Positions 47,313-59,504 of a DNA stretch of 64,000 bases are shown in pieces. The DNA comes from Rotaria socialis. Its lineage: Eukaryota > Rotifera > Eurotatoria > Philodinida > Philodinidae. Under the pieces are notes generated by a model. The model worked only from the letters and a program-made list of their open reading frames with translations, searched no databases and had not been told where the DNA came from. Location: NCBI GenBank assembly GCA_905331475.1, contig CAJNYU010004391.1:1-64000 (forward strand), in the 5' to 3' direction. Made by a program: the position numbers and the translations under genes. Each line of letters opens with the position of its first letter. Position 1 is the first letter of the stretch.

Positions 47313-50300
47313 TTATTTTTTATTATTTATGTCATTTGTAGCACTATTTTGAAGTTTTCTTAATGCATCAAATATAATACACATGTCACCTTTGAGATCC
47401 GATATTATTTGTGCAACATGTTGTGTATTTGAAACAATTTCAATACTTTGATTATACGGATTGTATCGAACCGCAAATGGACGTTTTATTGATAAAGCGA
47501 ATTCTCTACAGAAAGAAAAAGATAATCGTATATATAAAATATTATTGTACGTTTTTACTGTTTTATGTTACCTCATTTTTTCTTTTGCTTCAACAAAACT
47601 AGCTGAAACAAAATATTGGTCTTGATAGGTCGTAATTAAACATGTTTGTTTACAAACAACATCTGGATCAAACGCTATCTTTTTTGCCTTATCGCTTAAT
47701 GCATGTTCCAATTCAGCACATGACGAAAGTAAACCAGCGCCATATGCACGAAGACCATCATTTTGACGACATAAACCAAATTCAATTGTGAAAAAATAAC
47801 ACTAAAATAGAAATTTTATTAAATTCCAAAGACTTAAAATTCATCGATTGACTTCTAAAAATATTTTATTCTAAGTTTATTAGTGGAATCAGAGGAGATA
47901 TGAATGGTTGTATGTTTGTCGCCGCAGGGCATTGGCTGAACTGCTAGCACTGATCTATAGATCAAATTGTTCTTCTTAATATATTCTATTGATCTTAAAT
48001 AGCAAAAATTCAGCCTGAAATTTTAAGTATGTTTGTTTTCTATTCGATGATCATTGTGCGAAATAAAGAAAAACATAAAAGATTGATTTGTTCATTGGAA
48101 CTATTCGTTCTTTTTTTTTACTCATATTTCATTCTATTAGTCCTTGGAATTTAAATAAAACTAAGTGTTTTCAGATCATAACTCAAATGTATTTTGTGAT
48201 AAAAATTATTTTACCGTTGCCAAACGATTAATATCTTCTTCTGACGCACCAATTGCAGCAAGACCAATTTCATGAGAGAATTGAGCAAAATTTGGATCTG
48301 CCAACAATGGTATATGACCAAGTAATTCATGGCAACAATCTCTAGAATAAATAAAAAAAGATTAAACCTCTCTTTCAAGTTGGTGCGGAGAATTCATCTT
48401 ACGGTTCTGGTGTATATGATGGATTCGATGAATGTCGTATATATTGTGTACAATGAAAAACTCGAAATGCTAAGCCATATAAGAAGTCTCTTGGTGATAG
48501 ATAACCTGCGACTGGCCGTAGTGTAAAACCAGTTCGATCACGAAGAAAACGTGATATGTCTTCTAGTTGAGGAATATTGTCTTCTCTAAGAATAAATTCA
48601 AAAACAAAACAAATTATGATTCCAAAAACTATAAAATTTCCTAGTACCGAAAACTACATTTTTCTCTTAATAAAGGCCAATTAGCCAAATATTCAGTGCA
48701 TGCATGTGTCGGATACAATCTATTTAAATTTCGAAATACTACGCCCCATGTGTCCGTTTCTTCTTTGGTATATTGTACACGTGGAATTGGATCTCCACTA
48801 GACAATAAAATGAATTAAAACAAAATTGAAACTGTAAAATTACTTACTGTTTGTATGCGATTGCTACATCATGAAAATACATTCGACGTGCACGATAAAC
48901 TGGATCAGTGAAACCCTAGAAAACTCAAAATGAATTTATAAAATAAAATAAAAAGGAATTTTTTTGTACTGGATGATCAGCATCAAGATCAACACCATAT
49001 AGAAGGACTTTGATTGAACATTGATCTAAATCACTGATTCGCCGTGGAAACCATGGTGTTTCTTCTACTACAACTATAAACGTAAAAACGATTTAATTAT
49101 TTTTTTTTAAAATTTTTGTGCCTAATTTCAATGTGTATAATAAAAGCTCATAATCTACGTTAATTTTTCGAACCTTTTCCTTTCTTATGCTTTTTATGTT
49201 GTATTTTTAATTTTGCTAAATTATCTTTGGAAAAATCTTCATCATCAAAACTATTTGTTCGAATGAATCTATTAGGTGGTTCATGCTTTTCAATGACTGG
49301 ATTGTATAAGGATTGAGAACGATGGAATTCATGTGGATTAAATTTTGGTTTTCGAACATCAATACCAACAGGATAGATCCATAGATCGTCATCTCTTATA
49401 ACGACAACGGAACCAGTTTTCGAACTGATTGATTGTTCATCGTCACTACTATTATTATCATCAGCTGATATCATTGATGATGTTATGCCATTTATTGCTG
49501 GTGCTGTTGGCATTAAAAAATTTGATACCGGATTACGAATAAAACCTGGAATTGTTTGATTTAATGTTGTTATAGGACTTCTATCGATATCCAACGACGA
49601 ATAGGATGATGCCGGAGAATCTATCATCGGTATAATACGTTGCATTGATGTATGTTGACAGTAGGTACGTAAGCAACATTGATCATTTGAAGATTCAATT
49701 GCTACTAGTGTCGAAAGATTTTCGGCCGCGATAACTAATTTATGTAATGATGATAGATTTTCATTCAGACCTGTTATCGTTTCTTGTAAATCAGTTACTG
49801 CTCTTGTTCCTGATGATGATGATGATGATGTATCTATTTTTTCAAGATCTTGAACATAACGTATCATATGAATCCAATCATTGGTAACAAATATTGGTAA
49901 ATATGGAAAAAGTTTTTTTTCACAAATTGTTTGAATTATTGTTAATAAACATGATGTATTTGATAAATTATCTAAACATTGCTCAATTGTTTCAAATACA
50001 TGTTGATCAATATTTGAATCGATTATTTTCAATGAGTAATTGAGAGAATTTTGTAATCTATAATAGGCTTGTTCTAATTGTGTATTTGTAAAATAACGCT
50101 GTAGATTTATTTCAATTTCATTTATTGTTCCATGATGAATTACATTTGATAAATAACATAAAACATTATCATAGCAAAGAACTGACAATGATGAATCATC
50201 GTTTGATGAAATATAGAGATGATGATCCAAAGCATGTTGTAAATTTAATGATGATAATTTCAATGAATTCGATAAATAAGTTGTTTTAAACATTGTTATG

Positions 50301-51811
50301 GATTTTAACTTACGATAAAACGGTTTTTAGGCGAGGGAAAAATTCGACTATGAATGATCCTATTTAGTTCTTAGAAAGAACAAACCTTCAATATATCACT
50401 TTTTGAGATTCTTCTAATGAATGCTAACGCGTGAGACAACATGACGGCCATATATGTTTTCTAATAAAATCTTTTGTGTTTTAAGTACTTATTTTCGATC
50501 AGTATTATGTGGACGTTAGACTCAAAAGATACAACAAAAATCATGCTTGCAATGTACTACAAATATAGTTAAGTAATTACAGCTGGTGCATCTTTTCATC
50601 AGCATTCCTCTTTTTATTAGTTTTATTTTTCTTTTCTTTCTTTTTTAATATAACTTACTTTGACGTCCGATGACTTGTCCATTATGGTCGATAAACGGCG
50701 ATAAAGGTATCTTATTGAGATCATTGTTTTCATTTGTAATCGTATGAGCCTTGGCATCGTAACTTTTATCTTCGTTCTTAATATTTTCTTTGGGTTCAAG
50801 AAGTAGAGTTGGATCAAAATCAACACATGAAACTTGTCTTTTTAATGTGTGCATTGATTTTTCAATATTAGCTTGATCAGCTTCCAAATCAACATAAATT
50901 TCATATTCAGAATTTGTTCGATGACAACGACGAGATTCAATGTGAACAACATTTATTTTATTTTCCTTTTCAAAAGAAGAAAAAGAAATCGATAGAAGTA
51001 AATTTATTTCGATGCTTATCAGTCTTAAACACATTTATTTTTGATATCTTATATTCTTACTGATAAACTTGCAAAGTTTAAATTCAATTTTAGTGAGTAA
51101 AATATATTTGTCAGATTTTCCTCGAAAATGACACATGTGAAGGTTGTTTTCATGTCTAAATGAATAGTTCTTATTTTTTTCGAAGTTTAAATTATATTGA
51201 ATGAGACGTATCTTTGAAAGAGTGTTTCCTTGTTCAAACCTAATCGAATTCATTATGCATTGTGAGTTGACCTATTCTATAAATTTGGATAAGCTGGTAT
51301 TATTCGTTGAAATAATAGAAAACTAATATTCGTCAGATGTTTCATTAAAATCGATTTTATAAAATAAATATGCAAGAATATAACAACTGCCAATATATGT
51401 CAAGCAACACGACTCTATACAACAGATACTTGGTCTATATTAATAACGATTATTCTTCCACACACACATATATATATATATGCTTTATTCAATCTAAGCT
51501 AGTGCATATCGAATAGAATTCTCTTTTATTTGATGTCTATTTTACCTGAAAAACTTGAAGAACTCTTGCTAAACCACCAATACGATTTTTAATTGAAAAA
51601 ATAAATGACGTTGTTTTTCCTCGTCCAATAAGTGATTGTAATTGTTCTTTGGATATTTCATTGTTGACAATATTTACCGCTTCTTGGTCGTCCATATTTT
51701 CATGCAATGTTGATAATCGATGCTAAATGAACAATTTTTATTATAGTTTATAATCTCGTTTGTTTTCCGACTTACTTCAAGGCATCGAAAATACGATGAT
51801 TTGTAAGACAT
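47313..51811 (-). CDS. TPH: tryptophan 5-hydroxylase (biopterin-dependent aromatic amino acid hydroxylase)
   Basis: Rate-limiting enzyme of serotonin synthesis: tryptophan, O2 and tetrahydrobiopterin give 5-hydroxytryptophan. Ten exons: 51776-51811, 51546-51722, 50659-50965, 48970-49073, 48848-48915, 48648-48797, 48403-48585, 48215-48341, 47572-47801 and 47313-47505. They total 1575 bp, 524 residues, all in phase. Residues ~48-115 form the ACT regulatory domain ([26 protein letters not shown]), followed by a polar linker. The catalytic domain starts near 175 ([23 protein letters not shown]). Iron ligands are His346 and His351 (CHELLGH) and Glu391 (TIEFGLC); the 40-residue His-to-Glu spacing equals that of the family. 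Tryptophan rather than phenylalanine hydroxylase is favoured by [22 protein letters not shown] and [11 protein letters not shown]. Intron 3 (49074-50658) contains a separate 377-codon open frame. Confidence 0.93.
49160..50293 (-). CDS. intronless 377-residue ORF nested in a tryptophan hydroxylase intron, unknown function
   Basis: An uninterrupted frame from ATG (50291-50293) to TAA (49160-49162) lies inside intron 3 of the hydroxylase gene, on the same strand. The hydroxylase exons on both sides splice to each other in phase without it. I do not recognise the family. Residues ~1-160 look like a compact helical domain; the segment around [10 protein letters not shown] faintly recalls RUN domains, too weak to assign. 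A heptad-like Leu-rich stretch follows at ~165-200, then a Ser/Asp-rich disordered part, a short ordered [16 protein letters not shown] segment and a basic tail [10 protein letters not shown]. It ends only 86 bp before the hydroxylase acceptor. At 1.1 kb it is the longest uninterrupted stretch outside recognised families, so chance is unlikely. It could be a nested gene or a retrogene. Confidence 0.6.
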   Translation of the reverse strand: MFKTTYLSNSLKLSSLNLQHALDHHLYISSNDDSSLSVLCYDNVLCYLSNVIHHGTINEIEINLQRYFTNTQLEQAYYRLQNSLNYSLKIIDSNIDQHVFETIEQCLDNLSNTSCLLTIIQTICEKKLFPYLPIFVTNDWIHMIRYVQDLEKIDTSSSSSSGTRAVTDLQETITGLNENLSSLHKLVIAAENLSTLVAIESSNDQCCLRTYCQHTSMQRIIPMIDSPASSYSSLDIDRSPITTLNQTIPGFIRNPVSNFLMPTAPAINGITSSMISADDNNSSDDEQSISSKTGSVVVIRDDDLWIYPVGIDVRKPKFNPHEFHRSQSLYNPVIEKHEPPNRFIRTNSFDDEDFSKDNLAKLKIQHKKHKKGKGSKN

Positions 51812-53603
51812 TGATGAAAACTTGGGATTTCTTTTCTATATTGCTCACTATGAACGTAGATTTGTTTTGATATTGAATGAGAGAAATTGGTTGGTACAGA
51901 CATCTTTATATAAGAAGCACAAATACGCAATTTAGTATCTTCTCAGGTTTCATTTTCTCTAAAAGAAGAATTGCGTGGGAATAATAGACTTCCTCATTTG
52001 CTAGGCAGTTCCATGACAGTAATTACAATCTGATATAGTCTATCTTATCGCTAAGCTATACGCATCTTTAATAGGAATAATCTTTTTTCATCATCTGTTT
52101 TTTTTCTGTCTCTAATCGAATACATGAATCAAAAAACAAACAGAGAAGACAAAATACTAACTGAAAAAAATAGGAATTTCAATGGCATCTCGTGTGTGGG
52201 AATATGAATTATAAACCTACAACAATTCAGCACACTCTGGTACACATGAATTCACATATATCTAATTTTGTAGAGGAAAACATGATTAATAAAATTTCGA
52301 TGATAAAACTAGAAACATCCATATGTAATGGCTTGTCTCTTTTACTTGGCTTATTTTTTTTTTAATTTATGAAAAAAAATGTTGTCTTTGATAATGTATT
52401 AGTTCATTGTATAGGAAAATGATTGTATGATTGAACTGTGACGCTGGTTTTATGTATCAAAGTGTATAGCATCATAAATCGGATGTGATTTTTCAGGAGA
52501 GAGATCTATAGCCTTTCACGTATTACCAATGTATTAATGAAGGTTAATCCCATTTGAATACTACTGAAGATTTAGACGGTGATGACAACAAAATAGTGAT
52601 TCATTTTGTTTTTAATTGTAGTTAATTGAGCTTATTTACGTAAGCCCATTTGAATATTGTATAATGACACTTTTTTATCTATATTTTATTTCTAAACACG
52701 AAGCGACAACTTCACATACACTCGATACCATATCTAGCTAGATATATCTGACAAAAACCGCTCAATTAGATGAAAGATATTGAAAAATAAATGAAGAGAT
52801 ACATGTATGATTTTCTTCGCCTTCTCAGTTAATCATGAAATAGCTGTGAACATAGCTAATTATAGATGATTCAGGTCAATGTTCTCCGATAGGATCCTAC
52901 TATCAAGCCTGCTGTTATAGGTAGCGATGAAAAATAGTTAAATGGTCAATTGGACTCATTATTGAGAATCATTGCACTAGTATTGATGAATTGAATTATA
53001 CCTGCGTCTCTTCTGATTATGGGTGGCACTGTTCGTTAATTTAATATTAAGTAATTAAGTGGCTAATGTAAACGTTTTTTTTATTAATATTAAGTGTTAA
53101 GTAAAACTACTTAATTAACTCAAATTAAAATCAACGGTCCACCCCTACTTCTAATCTTAAGTGAACGACAAGAAAATATTATCTGTTTTGAGTTACAGTG
53201 AACTGTTCTTATATAGAATCAAAACGATTCGAGATACTTCGTTTATGATTATGTGGTCTTTTTTTGCTAAATCTAGTTCTTTTTATTCTCAAAAAAGAAT
53301 GCGACGAAAGAAACGAAAGCAATTCATCTAATTAGATGAGTCATTGGATGGTATTTAATCAGTGGCAACGAGCGACAAGCAAAACTTGAAGAACACGAAA
53401 CAAATATGTATCTTCATTTTCTAGCAAAGTTACTTAAGAATAAAACTAACTCAATCTCATCTTCTTCTCGATGAAAATTAGTTTCCAATTAATCCACGAG
53501 TTCCTACAGATAACTAACTAGAGGAGTTGATACAAGTTTACCTAGGAAATAAGAAGAACCGAAAAAATTGCAGAATTCAGATCATACTGCTACTACACTT
53601 AAA
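51812..53603. promoter_or_regulatory. divergent intergenic region (tryptophan hydroxylase / WD40 gene)
   Basis: 1.8 kb separating two divergent starts. It contains a small hairpin element at 53021-53145. The sequence TTGCAG at about 53568-53573, 31 bases before the WD40 ATG, is a possible splice or spliced-leader acceptor. No other site can be named. Confidence 0.4.
53021..53145. mobile_element. small GGGTGG-ended hairpin element
   Basis: Begins GGGTGGCACTGTTCGTTAAT and ends TCAACGGTCCACCCC, an imperfect terminal inverted repeat. Inside, AATATTAAGTAATTAAGTGG is mirrored by a diverged ACTTAATTAACTC. Too short to code. Reads as a decayed MITE. Confidence 0.45.
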
Positions 53604-56600
53604 ATGAAAGCTTCAACGAATGAAATGATCAATTTCATACCCTTTGAACAACATGCGCGTCGAACAGTTAAATTTGATGATGATAAAAGTCCTTCTAAAC
53701 AGACTTCAAATCGGCCGATTTCCACATTCAATGTAAACTTTCGATCACCGAATCGCAATTCTATACCAAATGATTCACAAGAAGCAGAATCTTCTAATAA
53801 TCAACATATATTAGATGCTGGTATTCATCTCAATCAAACAAATCTTACAGCACAAGATATTAAAGCTCTCGTAAGTAGAGTTCAATGTATCTTCTAGAGA
53901 CAAAGCTTCGAAAATTGTCAGATCAACGTCATATTGAAATGATTTGAGATTATAAGAAAATATTATTTTCCAATCGTCAAATTTTATAATATTAGATATA
54001 TCGATTTGTCTTTTTTTCCTGAATGTTAATAATTATTAATAATATTCATATATTTAAAGATTGCTGAAGATGAATATGTTCCAGGCGGTTTTGCTAATCT
54101 CGAACGTGAATTGGAAGAAGAACTTCTAAATGATTTTGTCGATGAATTCGATGAAGAAAAAACACGAAGAAATCGTCATATTTCTTCCACTCGTACCAGT
54201 GATCATATTATTAGTAGTAGTCGATCACCCATCGAACTATGGCAACGTGCACGTATTCTTATTGCTGTTCATCTCTACAAAGTATTTTCCAATCAGTTTT
54301 ATTAAATCTCATCAGTTTTCGTTTTGTATTTAAACTAGACTCAAGATAAAACATTTAGTTCTCATGATAATACATTTTCTACACCAACAGTCATAGATCC
54401 ATCGAAAAGAAAAAGCATTTATGACAACAGACGTTCAACTGGAATCGATGAATTTGATAATTTAGAAAAAATATTCCTACAAAAAGAAAGTAAAGACGAC
54501 CGCCGGATTGTATTTGGCCTTTCAATTATAGAACAATTTTCACTTGATTCTTCTCAACAGTATCAATGCGTAGATTTTTATGATGTTGAAGAAGGTTATA
54601 TTATGATCAGTAATGTTGTAGATTCTAACCGGCCCCGATCGAAAATAAAAGATTATTCAAATATCGGAAAACACAAATTATATAGTAAGTATAAATAGTA
54701 TGCGAAGAAAAATATGCTAATATTTATTCTTAGATAAATCTAATGATAACAGATGCAAAGAATCGAAGCCTGTTGCAACGCATAAAACAGATCCATCTAT
54801 AACAAAAGCTAGTAAACTTCTTTTATATGCGATCAACAAAACGTCCTCGCATAGAATTCAATCAATGGAACTTGATTGTCCTTTTGAATTTGACTTCATG
54901 ATTTGTATTCCTATTTTTCGTTTAATTCTCGGTGTTATTAATATTAAACAACAAAAATCACTAATGATAATCATCGGCGATGCATCCCGCAAAGGTGTTT
55001 TTCTATCAAAACAAGATATATCTGACTATGTTTATAGCATTCTTTATATACACGAATCAAGAATGCTGTTTATCGGTATGAAAAACTAGTCTCTTGTTAG
55101 TGACGAATGGATCGGAAAACTATCTTTAGAAATTTCTTCTATTCTCGCTTCTATAATTCACATCGAATAATTTAATCGTGCTCTTTTTATTTATTCTGTA
55201 TTACATAGAAGGCTAAATATATATATATGTCGGAGTTGACTCTAAAATCCAGTTGCCTTTTAAAGGCAACTAGTTGTCTTTAAAATTGAAGAGTCAACTA
55301 GTTGTTTTTAAAATTTGATAGTCAATTAGGATAGAGCTAGTTGACTCTNTTTTAATGTCAACTAGTTGTCTTTAAAATTTTATAGTCAACTAGGATGGAG
55401 CTAGTTGACTCTTCAATTTTAAAGACAACTAGTTGACTCTTAAATTTTAAAGTCGACTAGTTGCCTTTAAAAGGCAACTGGATTTTAGAGTCAACTCCGA
55501 CATATATATATATATAAAGCATTAGATCTAATACGATATTATCATTCGAGATAAAGCAAAGACATCGACAGTCTTTTTGCGAGAAGAATGAAAACAGGAC
55601 ACTTTAACAAATGATTCAACGTTTACTGATGAGATATATGTTAGAGACAATAAAACAGAGTTACCGTTAAAAAGAAGAATTCATCGAAATTTGAAACAGC
55701 TGTTTTCAATACTCTGGTAAACTGATTTCGTTGGTTCATAATATGCTTACCTAGTGGCAATTAAGTTCGATCACGAATCATAATGAGAACTATCAAACTT
55801 CACTATATACTTTAGGTTGTATGGGTCGTGTTCTATTATACAATACTCAACCGCTACAGTTTACTTCTCAACCGTTATTTATTTCCGAACTGGCTAATCT
55901 ACCATTTACTCCAATGGAAGCAATAATACATATATGTCATGTGATAAAACATCGAGCTGTTGGTCTTCTATCGAATCGAATTTTTGTATTATGGCAATAT
56001 ACACCAAATGAAAATGCATTACGAACATTTTGTAATCCTTATCGTTATGATTTTAGCCGTTGTCATTACAATTCGAAATTTGATTATATTATATTTGCGT
56101 TTATTGATGGTTTTATTTTAATTTATCAAATAAATCAAATGAAACAAATCCGTCGTTGTCAACATCATTGGCAAATGATTACTGATTTAGTTAATAGTCA
56201 AGATCAAAATTTACTTTTGTCATCATCAATCGATCATATGATTAATGTTTGGAATTTAGGTAATATAAAAATTTCATAAGCAAAATTAGTAGAAAATATT
56301 ATTTTCTTTTAGAAACTCTTCAACATCTCTACCAATATAAAGCCGATGAAGAAATATTTCGAATTGATGTTATTCATGAAAGTTTATTTTATTATCGTAC
56401 TTTAAAAAGTATCATTCTTTTTAACTTAAATTTGCATACAATTCTATTTTCAATTACAAACACAAAAGTCAAATCATTAAAATTATTTACAGATATGCAA
56501 CATATTGCACGTATCATAGCAATAGTTGAAGATAATTCAAGTATACTCATATCACCAGTTAGTGGATGTTGTCTCAATTATGTATCGAATATAGCTAAAA

Positions 56601-59478
56601 AACCGATTAAGCAAATATTGCACGATATCAGCAGGTAAAGGATAGAGACTTGTTAGGAGAGACTCTATCTGGTTGAGAGTACTACTCATTTCAAAAACCA
56701 CTGGTTTATAGATATAGAATTACTTTGCTATCGTATTTCTAGAAGACTTACTGAAAGGTTGATGAGCACTAGGACAAATACAAGTATTTTACTTGTGTTT
56801 TGGCGAATTACTTAGTATCTATATCGAATGAGTCATAAAAAAAATGCAACATCTAGGTATCGAATACTTTTCTTCGAACTCTACTGAAGATAATGGATGT
56901 TCAGTTAGATCGCGCATCTGATTCAAGCGATAATAATTAGTAAATCTATTCCAATGTGGTTAATTCTTAAAGAAATGCTAGTAAATAAATTGATTTGTTG
57001 ATAAGTCTTTAGTGATTATAACACTTTTAACGTGTAAAATCTAGATCAAGCATTTATTCACTTCAATCCGATGGTGAGATAGTTCTCTATCATGCAGATA
57101 ATAATCCATGTGTTGCTGAGTACAGAATTCGAACAAAATCTGAACAATATGCTATTACTTGTATGACATTAATTCATCCAATATGTACACAACTTTTTAA
57201 TTTAACGACTATGAAAACAACAATAGAAAAATCTCTGGAGAAACAAATCGTCTTTTTGGGTCATGCAAATGGTTACATATCTCTTTTTCAAGGTTAATCA
57301 TTTCAATTCCTTTGTTTTAAAAATAATTGCTCTTCTATAGGTGATTCATTCACAATGGAACCAATTCTAGCACATAAAAGTTCTATACTATGTCTTGAGA
57401 CATCACGAACTAGTATGCAAACATCGAAGATATTATTTACAAACTGTGAAGTTCTTCTTTCATCAAGTATCGATCGAATTATTCATTTGTGGAATTTAGC
57501 TATTAATAAATTTGATGATTCCATTCAATTAATTCATATTGTGGCAGTCGAACAAGAAAAAAATATCTCATTTGAATCTATTAAATTTCTATCTATGATT
57601 GATAATTTTATTGTTGCTAATTATTCGGATCAAAATTATTTACATATTTGGCAATTATTAAATATTTCTATTCGAACTAATGCTCATGATCAATGGGGTA
57701 TTGTGGAACATCCAACAAAAGGTAATCATCATCATGGTCAAATACAGGGTAAAAATTTATTTGGGATTTTTAAAAAAATCGTCTATTCTTTTAATTTCCT
57801 ATAGCAATATCTGCATCATTAAAATTAAAATTATTCGCGTCATCGGATACGGAAGGTACAATAAAAATATGGGATAATACAAATAGTTTAGTGCGCGAAA
57901 TATATCTTGATAAATCACTTGGTGCAATTGAATTTCTTTCACAAAATGATGAATTGCTCGTTGCTTATCAAGATAATATTCATTTAATATTACCAGAAAA
58001 TTATTTATCTAATTATCAAAAATTGAAAATTAAACAACAGACATTTGCTACTATAATTGCAGAAAATGATCTTTTAGAAGTTACACAACCATTGATTATA
58101 CCATATCAATCACTGCCGATATTTAATTATCGTATTAAAACACATCACACTAAACAACGATTACAAATATTTGAACGACAATTAGCAGGTTAAAAGCTCA
58201 TTTTAAACGAGAAGCTAACTATAGAATTTTTTTTTATAGATTTAAAGTTTCTTATATAGAAGAATAAGAGGAGAGACTGTTCAGTAAGAAACAAAATCTG
58301 AAGACAACTTTTGTTGAAATTCAAACATAAAATTATATTTAAGGTTGATCTCTTTTTCCTTGAGATTTGATCGAAGTACTACACATTCAAGCGTAAGTCC
58401 ACTCAACGACTTTCTTAATAATGAATCCCACCAAACCCGACAATGATGATAAACCTTTAAGAATCAATGAAAATAACTTTTTAAAGGCACTACTAGTGTT
58501 ATAAGACTCTAGTGATAGACTCGCTGAAAAACAACAGTCTAAATCTGGAAAAATACAACAAACTTATTTAGATATGTAGTAATATAAATGACATATAAAT
58601 ATATACTAAAACAAGGTCAAACTTCTTCGAGCAACGAACTCACATTATATTTGTACGAAGATAAAATCACTATTTATCCGTTTTACTTATATTTAAATAA
58701 GATTTATACGAAGTAGTCCCGTGACTTTTGCACTTCAATCTAGACTTTAAATAGATTTTAGTAAAGGCTAAAACAATAAGAATTTACTAAGATTTAAAGC
58801 TTAGAACTACAGTATTCTACTTGAACTGTGACATGAATATATCGTTCTATATTAATCTAATAAATTTCATCTAATTCAAAATAAAGTCCAATTTATCTTA
58901 CATTTGAGTTCTCAGTTGTCTTAGAGAACCAATTTAGAAATATACTATTTCATAATCTTTTCGTTTTGGGTTTTCGCAGAATAAATCTCAGTTTATCTTT
59001 TTTCTCTCGCTTTGTTCTAAAACAAATTATCGAATAGGAAGCAGATCGATAAGCACAAGAAAAGTTCAACACGTAAAAAAATGAAGGTAACAATAAAATC
59101 TATCGAAGGTTGTGAATGTTAGACTTCATTTAACTTTTTTTTGTACGTGCCTAACTTTTCGGTGATGCAGCCGTTTTTTGTAGCTAGATGTTATGTAATA
59201 CATATTCATGATTTTCATCTATCTACCATAATAAATCATCAAGTTTAAAAATTCACACTATTCTAGGCCGTTTCACTGTCGTGGAAAGTGATAGTGCTCA
59301 ATCAGATGATGAAAATCTTCTATCGTTAAATATGGATCGTTTATCCATAGTTAGTGATGATGCCGATTGGTTTGGATTAGCTGAAGATGTGAAAGATATA
59401 TTGCGAATGAAGAAAAAAGAAATTCGACATCAAAACAAACAATTAAAGACAATAGAAACAGAAATAAATGAACAATAA
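53604..59478 (+). CDS. large WD40-repeat-type protein, function unknown
   Basis: Ten exons: 53604-53870, 54060-54281, 54339-54684, 54734-55075, 55816-56259, 56313-56634, 57045-57292, 57341-57748, 57805-58188 and 59267-59478. They total 3195 bp, 1064 residues, all in phase. Residues ~1-290 are acidic, Ser-rich and mostly disordered, with a short ordered SPIELWQRARILIAVHLYK segment. From ~330 come repeated beta-blade signatures ending in Trp-Asn-Leu or Trp-Asp: LLSSSIDHMINVWNL, VLLSSSIDRIIHLWNL, LFASSDTEGTIKIWDN. This suggests a WD40 propeller, perhaps two. The C-terminus is an acidic, then charged coiled-coil-like tail. The general form resembles large cilia-associated WDR proteins, but I cannot name the orthologue. 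The start codon is the first ATG after a possible acceptor. Intron 4 holds a palindromic element. The stop lies 26 bp from the stop of the convergent calpain gene. Confidence 0.85.
55229..55501. mobile_element. palindromic MITE-like element in an intron, unresolved base at 55349
   Basis: Ends are GTCGGAGTTGACTCTAAAAT and its exact complement, embedded in (TA)n on both sides. The body is a tiling of CTAGTTGACTC, CAACTAGTTG and TTTAAAATT words, so it contains nested palindromes as well as the overall one. The N at 55349 is near the centre. Lies inside intron 4 (55076-55815) of the WD40 gene. No coding capacity. Confidence 0.8.
58189..59266 (+). other. last intron of the WD40 gene, 1.08 kb
   Basis: Starts GTTAAAAG after ...TTAGCAG and ends CACTATTCTAG. 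The G|GC junction joins the propeller part to the acidic tail in frame. Nothing else recognised inside. Confidence 0.7.
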
Positions 59479-59504
59479 TTGTATGAAATAAAAATAAAAA
59501 TAAA

